DNA of 8,444 bases from Candidatus Woesearchaeota archaeon. Lineage in GTDB: Archaea; Nanobdellota; Nanobdellia; Woesearchaeales; UBA10200. The notes beneath the pieces were generated by a model. It did no database searches and was not told the origin of the DNA. It worked only from the letters and a program-made list of their open reading frames with translations. The position numbers were made by a program, and so were the translations under genes. Positions 1 to 4,190 of this stretch are shown piece after piece; the first letter of the stretch is position 1; the number at the start of each line of letters is the position of its first letter. The stretch spans positions 1 through 8,444 of the forward strand of contig JACPBN010000015.1 in the NCBI GenBank assembly GCA_016180275.1, read 5' to 3'.

Positions 1-2
1 TT

Positions 3-176
3 GTTATTGCTTCCTACTATTTTATTACTTGGGCTTACTTTAATAACGTATTACTATCATGGCCCGAACTGGTGCTTGTACCGGTTATAGCCACACTTCT
101 CTTGGGCAAATTCACCGGCTTACGCATAGCCGAATATTTCCGATTTAGAAGCCTGCTTACCGAACATCAAGAATAG
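3..176 (+). CDS. C-terminal end of a membrane protein (5' end outside window)
   Basis: An open frame runs in from the left edge with no start and ends at TAG 174-176, giving the last 57 residues of a longer protein. Two hydrophobic stretches are visible: an aromatic-rich one at the beginning (VIASYYFITWAYF...VLL) and a second one (ELVLVPVIATLLLGKF). A short basic, probably cytoplasmic tail follows (RIAEYFRFRSLLTEHQE). This looks like the last two helices of a polytopic membrane protein. I do not recognise the family from the tail alone. The gene converges on the TPR gene at 221-1363, and a T7 run at about 208-214 could end its transcript. The coding call rests on the open frame, the hydrophobic pattern and the absence of a competing frame. 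Confidence 0.6.
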   Translation, partial: VIASYYFITWAYFNNVLLSWPELVLVPVIATLLLGKFTGLRIAEYFRFRSLLTEHQE

Positions 177-207
177 GTATGGCGCTATCCCATCAGTACA
201 AATTATC

Positions 208-214
208 TTTTTTT
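208..214 (+). terminator. T-run after the convergent membrane-protein gene
   Basis: A T7 run lies about 30 nt after the TAG at 174-176, with no obvious hairpin. Archaeal transcription often terminates at plain T-tracts, so this is a plausible terminator for the + strand gene. It sits just before the stop codon of the minus-strand TPR gene. Confidence 0.35.
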
Positions 215-220
215 GAACGA

Positions 221-1363
221 TTATCCGGCGTGCTCGGCATTAACGCGCGCAATCTTTTGTATATCAGCCAATGCTTGATAGTCTCTTTGTGTTTCAGAGA
301 CATTGACATCAAATGCTATCACATCAGATGTCTTTTTTAATGTCTGCGCTAATTTAATTCTTGCAGATTCTTGTTCTTTCTTAAGATAATCGGATATCTC
401 TGCCAAATTAGATGAGGAATAAAACAAAGCTTCTGCAAAATTCATCATAGCATCTGAATATTGCCCATTCTTAAGATGGATTTTTGCCATGGCAATATAA
501 GCTTCAGGATTTTCCGGGAGCATCTTTATAGCAACATCCGCCTGACCTGATGCACCATGCATGTCATTAACTCCAATGAGAAACTCCGCTAAGTTAGAAT
601 GCATAATAGAAGGAGGCAGTATTCCCGTCCGTATAGCATAATCAAATGCATAAGCGCTAGGATTATATGTAGACTCGACTGCCAACCTGCTGTTTCCTGA
701 CAGGTGATGGAAAAGACCAATATTTGACTTAAGATACAATGCCAATGCAAGTGCTTCACGGGATAATTTTTTTTTATAAACCTGTTCCATATGCTGTAGG
801 CAATCCTCCAGCTTGGATATCGCGAGATCTATTTTTCCATCCCTAGCTGCCGACTCAGCTTCAGCATCTTTGGCAGAGATAACTGCATCTCTTTTAATAA
901 TAGGGATTATTATTTCATCGGGAGATTTCAGAGTAAAATAACCCGATTTACCGGTAAAACTTAAATCTCGTTGGTTGAGTATATCCCTAAAAGAAGCTGC
1001 ATTAAGTGCTGTAAGAAATCCTCCAAAAACATCTCCTTTACCAAGTAAAATAGTTGTTAAGTCATGCATCAATAAACTAAGCCCTACATAATCCTTATTA
1101 TGCCTAAGATAAGATCCAATGCGCGAAATTGCCTCATACTTATGCCTCTCAGTTAAAGGCTGAATCTTATAGCGCATAGATGACGGCCGAAATCTTACCG
1201 GAAGCTTACCTCCTGCTATCCTTACAGAATTCTCTATCGCTTCAACAAGAACAGCACCCTGAGCCTCAAATCGCTGGTCTCTCATTACAAAAAGTTTAGC
1301 TGTATTTGAATAAAGGTCTACTACATGGCCATCCAGGCTTTCCTGCCAATTTCCTCCAGTCAT
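221..1363 (-). CDS. TPR-repeat-containing protein, function unknown
   Basis: A 380-aa soluble protein with no signal peptide or membrane segment. Tetratricopeptide-like helical pairs are clearest near the C-terminus. One unit covers about residues 286-319 (PEAYIAMAKIHLKNGQYSDAMMNFAEAL, with the usual small/aromatic spacing), and a weaker one precedes it at about 252-285. Residues 160-220 also look alpha-helical with TPR-like AA..G..D.A spacing. The first ~150 residues match nothing I recognise. It starts 12 nt after the stop of the upstream ATPase gene, with AGGATGATGAG just before the ATG as a weak Shine-Dalgarno, so the two are very probably co-transcribed. TPRs usually mediate protein-protein contact, so a partner or scaffold for the ATPase is a reasonable guess but only inferred. 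Base composition is less A+T-rich than in the right half of the window. Confidence 0.8.
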   Translation of the reverse strand: MTGGNWQESLDGHVVDLYSNTAKLFVMRDQRFEAQGAVLVEAIENSVRIAGGKLPVRFRPSSMRYKIQPLTERHKYEAISRIGSYLRHNKDYVGLSLLMHDLTTILLGKGDVFGGFLTALNAASFRDILNQRDLSFTGKSGYFTLKSPDEIIIPIIKRDAVISAKDAEAESAARDGKIDLAISKLEDCLQHMEQVYKKKLSREALALALYLKSNIGLFHHLSGNSRLAVESTYNPSAYAFDYAIRTGILPPSIMHSNLAEFLIGVNDMHGASGQADVAIKMLPENPEAYIAMAKIHLKNGQYSDAMMNFAEALFYSSSNLAEISDYLKKEQESARIKLAQTLKKTSDVIAFDVNVSETQRDYQALADIQKIARVNAEHAG

Positions 1364-1375
1364 TTTCTCATCATC

Positions 1376-2671
1376 CTACACTCTCGGTATCCTAATCAAA
1401 TAAGCTGCGCCAACTGTAAACTTATCCTTGTGTTTATATAACATCTGCTTGTCTAGGAACATTGTCAAGTCTCCCTGAAGGTCTTCAAGGCTCACCGGAC
1501 CTGCGTGATTTTTTTCTGTGACTTTGCCCCCAACCCTGGTTATGGCATATTTTGCCAGTTGCCTGCCAAAGCCCCTTCCGTTGCCTTTGCTGCTTTTATA
1601 TCCGTTTCCGTTCCTCAAAATACTCTCCGAAAAGCCACCGCACCTGTCCCTTATGTCAATTACAACATAACCTCTCAAAGGATATATGTTCAAACCGATC
1701 TCGTACAGTGTGGGGTCTATCACTATTTTTATGCCGTTGCCGAATGGATTGGTGCATTGTTTTTGTATTTCCTCAGCGATATTGTTAAGATGATTATATA
1801 TAGCACGATAGAGAGCGCCGGGATTAGTGACTACTTCTGTGCTGCCCTGCGGAAAAGTCCTGACTACCATATCCTTTTTTAAATCAGTGTGTTTTGCATG
1901 GAACACATAAGAGAAAGCCTCTGAGAATACCTGGCATATATCAACTTTTTCCATAATACCGCTGTTATTAACTGCATTGTGCAAATATTGCGCTTCCCTG
2001 TAGCAATGGTAGACTGCACTTTTTATGCCTTCTATTCTTGCCGCATCTTTAGGAGTCAGTGCTTTGGCCATTATCTTCTTAGGCAGCTCACATTTCAATA
2101 TCTCAGGCCTCACTATGATTTCAAAGCCATGATTCAGCACCATCTGCCGTAAATCTTCAAGCCTCTCAACTAAAGTCTCGTTGAGAATCTGTGCATATAC
2201 ACTGTGAGAAGAAAAAGCCTTCTTCAGATCGTGTATTACATAATGCGTCAAAAGCTGCACTCCTGCCTTTAATTCATGCATACCTGCATCCTCCAGAAGC
2301 TGCTCGAGATTGCCCCCGTATCTTGTCAGTTCCATTTCATCTTTTTTGAAATCATCCAGTGTCTTGACAAGCTTCATCAATCTTGAATTAAATTTCTTTA
2401 CGCCAGGATAGGTTGAGAAATGCTGCCTCCAATCTGACATCATATCTTTTAAGTCAGAAAATCCTCTAAATAATTCTCCAATGTAGTCTTTTAGTGCCGC
2501 CACGTAATAAGAAGCAGGAGCACTTATGGTTAACGGAAGCTCTTGCTGAAGCAACGCAACACTAAACACAGAACTATCATCAAACAGAGAACTACCTACT
2601 CCGGCAAGCACTTCTAAATTTGTTTTGGCTGATGCAGTCCCCATATTATCTTTGAAAACTTGATATTTCAT
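1376..2671 (-). CDS. Histidine-kinase-like ATPase (HATPase_c domain) protein
   Basis: A 431-aa protein whose C-terminal half carries the three ATP-binding boxes of the GHKL/histidine-kinase fold. The N box is at about 283-302 (NPGALYRAIYNHLNNIAEEI). The G1 box is at about 337-347 (VVIDIRDRCGGF), where Cys replaces the usual first Gly of DxGxG. The G2 box is at about 363-383 (GNGRGFGRQLAKYAITRVGG). A possible H-box lies at 143-152 (HYVIHDLKKA, His147), about 146 residues before the N-box core, farther than in a compact kinase. Residues 1-140 are helical and unrecognised. No transmembrane segment is seen, so it should be cytoplasmic. It is the first gene of a two-gene unit with the TPR protein; no response regulator is visible. 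It could be a divergent histidine kinase or a non-kinase GHKL ATPase. There is no clear Shine-Dalgarno; the 5' end was chosen as the only ATG before the conserved reading frame. Confidence 0.75.
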   Translation of the reverse strand: MKYQVFKDNMGTASAKTNLEVLAGVGSSLFDDSSVFSVALLQQELPLTISAPASYYVAALKDYIGELFRGFSDLKDMMSDWRQHFSTYPGVKKFNSRLMKLVKTLDDFKKDEMELTRYGGNLEQLLEDAGMHELKAGVQLLTHYVIHDLKKAFSSHSVYAQILNETLVERLEDLRQMVLNHGFEIIVRPEILKCELPKKIMAKALTPKDAARIEGIKSAVYHCYREAQYLHNAVNNSGIMEKVDICQVFSEAFSYVFHAKHTDLKKDMVVRTFPQGSTEVVTNPGALYRAIYNHLNNIAEEIQKQCTNPFGNGIKIVIDPTLYEIGLNIYPLRGYVVIDIRDRCGGFSESILRNGNGYKSSKGNGRGFGRQLAKYAITRVGGKVTEKNHAGPVSLEDLQGDLTMFLDKQMLYKHKDKFTVGAAYLIRIPRV

Positions 2672-2800
2672 TTAAAAATGTTTCTTTTTTGCAAAATAGA
2701 TAACCAGTTCTAAACCTATCTCGGCTTAAATATTTCATTATTCAATTCATTATTCAATATTAATCTTTCTGACTCGGGATGAGCAATGACAAACTAAATT
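2672..2800. other. Intergenic stretch upstream of the ATPase gene
   Basis: AT-rich DNA between the ATPase start and the stop of the integrase remnant. It contains a 12-bp tandem duplication at 2735-2758. On the minus strand there is a TATA-like TATTTAAG at about 2725-2732, some 55-60 nt before the ATPase ATG, which would leave a leader of about 30 nt. I see no gene or structured RNA here. Confidence 0.5.
2735..2758. repeat. Two perfect tandem copies of a 12-bp repeat
   Basis: TCATTATTCAAT occurs twice head to tail (2735-2746 and 2747-2758) with no mismatch. It overlaps the likely promoter region of the ATPase gene. A different 12-bp unit is tandemly repeated at 3067-3102, so both sides of the integrase remnant carry 12-bp tandem repeats. 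Confidence 0.8.
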
Positions 2801-2956
2801 TTATTTGAGTATCCTGGCTATGCTATAATGCTTTAAAAAAAGGTACTTCTTAAAGTCTATAATTATCTTATTATTTTCTTTTGGGATGTCAAGTGTCTCC
2901 AGCCTTTCTTCATAGCGCACCAGAAGCCTTTCATAGCCGTAGATGTTTTGTTTCAT
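2801..2956 (-). pseudogene. Truncated tyrosine recombinase/integrase N-terminus
   Basis: A 51-aa product starting MKQNIYGYERLL and ending SIARILK. The pattern N.YGYE..L.RYEERLE....I..ENN.III.FKKYLF....SIARILK resembles the N-terminal SAM-like (core-binding) domain of archaeal XerA/phage-type integrases as I know them. The reading then stops at TAA, so the catalytic domain with its Arg-His-Arg-Tyr residues is absent, and no other frame downstream restores it. The start at 2956 is preferred over an in-frame ATG at 3019 because a TATA box (2977-2984) lies about 25 nt upstream of it. It lies about 200 bp downstream of a tRNA gene, in a repeat-rich stretch, as expected for a decayed integrated element. 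It might instead be an expressed small DNA-binding protein. The homology is judged by eye only. Confidence 0.5.
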
Positions 2957-2965
2957 TCTATACTC

Positions 2966-2999
2966 ACTGACAATAATTTTTATACAAAATGTTGTCAGT
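2966..2999 (-). promoter_or_regulatory. TATA box of the integrase remnant inside an 8-bp inverted repeat
   Basis: On the minus strand TATAAAAA (2977-2984) lies about 25 nt upstream of the ATG at 2956, fitting a leaderless archaeal promoter. It is flanked by the perfect inverted repeat ACTGACAA (2966-2973) and TTGTCAGT (2992-2999). A symmetric site around the TATA box is a typical place for a repressor operator; that role is inferred. Confidence 0.5.
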
Positions 3000-3007
3000 T
3001 CGTAATA

Positions 3008-3047
3008 AGCAAATGACATTATTGTCTAAAAAATTGTGTCATTTGCT
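3008..3047. repeat. 11-bp perfect inverted repeat with 18-nt spacer
   Basis: AGCAAATGACA (3008-3018) and TGTCATTTGCT (3037-3047) are exact reverse complements. The pair lies just upstream of the integrase-remnant promoter and shares the TGACA/TGTCA core with the inverted repeat at 2966-2999. It could be a second regulator or recombinase binding site, or a hairpin. Confidence 0.7.
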
Positions 3048-3066
3048 ATAATTATCTTCCAAGAAA

Positions 3067-3102
3067 TAGTAATATAAATAGTAATATACCTAGTAATATA
3101 AA
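3067..3102. repeat. Three tandem 12-bp repeats
   Basis: TAGTAATATAAA (3067-3078), TAGTAATATACC (3079-3090) and TAGTAATATAAA (3091-3102) follow one another with only two changed bases in the middle copy. The array runs into the TGTAGCTACA palindromes at 3108. Iteron-like arrays of this size occur at recombination sites, operators and plasmid origins; which applies here cannot be told from sequence alone. Confidence 0.8.
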
Positions 3103-3104
3103 TA

Positions 3105-3131
3105 GCTTGTAGCTACACTGTAGCTACAAGC
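3105..3131. repeat. 13-bp perfect palindrome made of two TGTAGCTACA units
   Basis: GCTTGTAGCTACA (3105-3117) and TGTAGCTACAAGC (3119-3131) are exact reverse complements around a single base at 3118. Each arm contains TGTAGCTACA, itself a perfect 10-bp palindrome, at 3108-3117 and 3119-3128, 11 bp apart. As DNA this is a double symmetric site on one helix face; as RNA it is a strong hairpin just downstream of the tRNA, so it could also act as a terminator or processing signal. Confidence 0.8.
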
Positions 3132-3159
3132 GGCGTTCCTATATGCCTACTAACGCCGC
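3130..3159 (-). repeat. Inverted repeat linking the tRNA 3' end to its trailer
   Basis: On the minus strand GCGGCGTT (3152-3159, the tRNA 3' end plus two trailer bases) can pair with AACGCCGC (3130-3137) across a 14-nt loop. The trailer copy can thus compete with the 5' acceptor strand. It may be a terminator hairpin, or a leftover of recombination at the tRNA end. Confidence 0.6.
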
Positions 3160-3199
3160 CGCCCAGATTTGAACTGGGAGATCCCGAAGGAAACAACCT

Positions 3200-3223
3200 A
3201 GCAAGGTTGGCTTTTTATGCCAA
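3200..3223 (-). other. Canonical 24-nt tRNA intron at position 37/38
   Basis: The intron follows A37 of the GGA anticodon loop and ends before A38. It folds internally as TTGGC-(ATAAAAA)-GCCAA. The central helix between CTGG (positions 32-35) and CTTG near the intron 3' end is imperfect, with one U-U mismatch and one G-U pair, so the bulge-helix-bulge is weak. The boundaries are fixed mainly by the requirement that GGTTG (39-43) pair with CAACC. The intron also contains its own CAACC (3205-3209). Confidence 0.75.
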
Positions 3224-3231
3224 TTCCAGGG

Positions 3232-3251
3232 AAGCGCCATCTTTTGGATGT
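3232..3251 (-). other. Noncanonical 20-nt tRNA intron at position 29/30
   Basis: On the minus strand the 5' splice region reads GCGC-AAA-CATC and the 3' region GATG-GCGC-TTC. CATC/GATG form the inner helix, GCGC/GCGC the central 4-bp helix, and AAA is an exact 3-nt bulge with the cut after its second A. This is the relaxed HBh' form of the archaeal bulge-helix-bulge motif recognised by tRNA splicing endonuclease. Cutting TT|C on the 3' side joins CAA to CC to complete the 5' strand of the anticodon stem. Position 29/30 is a known noncanonical archaeal intron site. Confidence 0.8.
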
Positions 3252-3284
3252 TTGCGCAGTACCGGGTTGTGCCACGGCGGCATA

Positions 3285-3331
3285 AGGCAATAAAATAAGC
3301 AGATTGTTTATAAATTTTTATGTTATTGCCT
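3285..3331 (-). promoter_or_regulatory. tRNA-Ser promoter: TATA box flanked by a 9-bp inverted repeat
   Basis: The minus strand carries ATTTATAAA (3307-3315), centred about 30 nt upstream of the tRNA 5' end, a normal distance for an archaeal TATA box. It lies between AGGCAATAA (3285-3293) and TTATTGCCT (3323-3331), which are perfect reverse complements. The TATA call is good; any role of the inverted repeat is unknown. Confidence 0.6.
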
Positions 3332-3387
3332 CTCATTTCGGCATATTTTCTCATTCTCGAGGGAAAAATTCTTGAAAAAGCACAACG

Positions 3388-3395
3388 TTTAAATA
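3388..3395 (+). promoter_or_regulatory. TATA box for the duplicated-unit small protein
   Basis: TTTAAATA at 3388-3395 would place the transcription start near 3415-3420. That leaves a leader of about 30 nt before the ATG at 3450 and excludes the upstream in-frame ATG at 3399. Confidence 0.5.
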
Positions 3396-3435
3396 TGAGT
3401 GATGCTTTTACTGAGAATAGATATAAAAAACCTAA

Positions 3436-3443
3436 GAGGGGTG
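3436..3443 (+). promoter_or_regulatory. Shine-Dalgarno deciding the start at 3450
   Basis: GAGGGGTG lies 6 nt before the ATG at 3450 and is close to the archaeal consensus GGAGGTG. It decides between the start at 3450 and an in-frame ATG at 3399. Unlike most genes in the right half, this one appears to have a leader. Confidence 0.6.
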
Positions 3444-3449
3444 CGAAAA

Positions 3450-3680
3450 ATGGGACAAGTTTTATGCAAGAATAAAGTTAAGAGAGAAAAGGGATTTCTA
3501 TATTTTGTAGATAAGAAAGGAAATGCTGCCCGCGTTCAGATGGCAAGAGCAGGAAAAAAGACTTCTAAGAAACAGGAAGTGCTTTGTAGATGCGGCGTAA
3601 AGAGAGAGAAAGGCTGGCTATATTATGTCGATGGCCAAGGATATACTTCAAGAGCAAAGATGGCTCGAGGAAGAAGGTAA
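3450..3680 (+). CDS. Small basic protein with two copies of a ~35-aa unit, function unknown
   Basis: A 76-aa, Lys/Arg-rich product. Residues 4-34 (VLCKNKVKREKGFLYFVDKK...MARAG) and 44-74 (VLCRCGVKREKGWLYYVDGQ...MARG) are two copies of one unit at a 40-residue period, sharing VLC, VKREKG, LY.VD, G and the closing R..MAR. The aromatic/charged pattern suggests a small beta-rich fold. Cys6, Cys46 and Cys48 are conserved in place but do not make an obvious zinc site. The ATG at 3450 is chosen because AGAGGGGTG lies 6-15 nt upstream as a Shine-Dalgarno and the TATA box excludes earlier starts. I believe similar small proteins occur in DPANN genomes but cannot confirm it here. No function is assigned. 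Confidence 0.8.
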   Translation: MGQVLCKNKVKREKGFLYFVDKKGNAARVQMARAGKKTSKKQEVLCRCGVKREKGWLYYVDGQGYTSRAKMARGRR

Positions 3681-3694
3681 ATTCTCTAGCAGAT

Positions 3695-3722
3695 ATTTTT
3701 TCTTTTTCTTTTTTAATTCTTT
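3695..3722 (+). terminator. T-rich tract after the small protein gene
   Basis: A run of Ts broken by single Cs begins about 15 nt after the stop codon at 3680, in the short gap before the convergent VOC gene. Such T-tracts are the usual archaeal terminators. Confidence 0.6.
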
Positions 3723-3740
3723 ATCATATCAGTTCAATTA

Positions 3741-4187
3741 TCATTTCTTAATTAATTTTAGAAGTTTGTTTGTATCAAGCAAAGTTGTTCTTCCTGTCCA
3801 TTGTATCTTGCTTTGTTTCCGGGTATCTATGTAAATTTCAATTCCATTTCCGTCAGGATCTTCCAAGTAAAGCGATTTGCTGATGCCATGGTCAACTGCA
3901 GATACTTTTATCTTGTTGTCAATTAGTTTCTTATAGATTTTTGCAAGCTCTCTCTCATTCTTTAACTCGACGGCAAAATGATACAAGCCAACTTGATTCT
4001 GTTTTGGAAGCTCTGCATTTTCTCCGGCATTCTGCAGCGCAAGGTCATGGTGTGACTTTCCTAATGTTAGAAATGAATAATCATCGCTGACTTTTTCAGT
4101 AATATTAAAACCCAGCAATTCTGTGTAGAACTTTTCTGCTCTCTTTAAGTTGCGCACTTTTATGTGGACATGACCTAGTTTTGCCAT
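3741..4187 (-). CDS. VOC-superfamily (glyoxalase/extradiol dioxygenase fold) protein
   Basis: 148 aa with one pair of beta-alpha-beta-beta-beta modules. The first opens with GHVHIKVRNLKRAEKFYTELLGF (residues 5-27), and the second holds GLYHFAVEL (67-75), VDHGISKSLYLEDPDGNGIEIYID (98-121). Likely metal ligands are His6 or His8, His70 and Glu117. The DHG...LY..DPDGNGIE.Y signature and a C-terminal tail with LLDTNKLLKL most resemble CatE-like ring-cleavage dioxygenase relatives, but VOC proteins catalyse many reactions (glyoxalase, dioxygenase, thiol transfer), so no substrate is assigned. The ATG follows the TAG of the thioredoxin-reductase gene after 3 nt, so the pair is translationally coupled. 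Confidence 0.88.
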   Translation of the reverse strand: MAKLGHVHIKVRNLKRAEKFYTELLGFNITEKVSDDYSFLTLGKSHHDLALQNAGENAELPKQNQVGLYHFAVELKNERELAKIYKKLIDNKIKVSAVDHGISKSLYLEDPDGNGIEIYIDTRKQSKIQWTGRTTLLDTNKLLKLIKK

Positions 4188-4190
4188 TGT

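Larger units (their letters stand above)
3154..3281 (-). tRNA. tRNA-Ser(GGA), interrupted by two introns
   Basis: Acceptor strands GCCGCCG (3275-3281) and CGGCGGC (3155-3161) pair perfectly. The T arm is CCCAG-TTCAAAT-CTGGG (3162-3178). The D loop has the expected A14, A15, G18G19 and A21, with a 3-bp D stem GCA/TGC. The discriminator is G (3154), as usual for archaeal tRNA-Ser, and no CCA is encoded. A 15-nt variable region holding a TCC-TTCG-GGA stem makes it a class II tRNA. Unspliced, no sensible anticodon arm exists. Removing introns 3232-3251 (position 29/30) and 3200-3223 (37/38) yields stem CAACC/GGTTG (5/5 pairs) and loop CTGGAAA, with anticodon GGA at 3225-3227, U33 and A37. The mature length is 84 nt. 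The perfect stem after two independent excisions is the main support. A TATA box lies about 30 nt upstream. Confidence 0.88.

Noticed and set aside
1505..1882. 125-codon + strand open frame
   Set aside because: It lies wholly inside the ATPase gene on the opposite strand, opposite the conserved N and G boxes, and its product has no recognisable pattern.
3067..3131. CRISPR-like array
   Set aside because: The repeats are 12 bp with no spacers between them, so they are simple tandem repeats next to a palindrome.
3196..3209. tRNA-Ser(GCT) anticodon read from the unspliced TTGCTA loop
   Set aside because: The loop has only six bases and its 5' stem strand belongs to intron 2; removing both introns gives a perfect seven-base GGA loop instead.
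3239..3253. Trp(CCA) anticodon in ATCCAAA
   Set aside because: It falls in intron 1; no downstream segment pairs as its stem, and the long variable arm and G discriminator fit serine.
3139..3354. 71-codon open frame on the minus strand
   Set aside because: It runs straight through the tRNA-Ser gene and its promoter, so it is a by-product of those sequences.
3396..3420. Possible box C/D sRNA (TGATG followed by CTGA)
   Set aside because: Box C is incomplete and only a few bases separate the boxes, too few for a guide; it lies in the leader region of the small protein gene.
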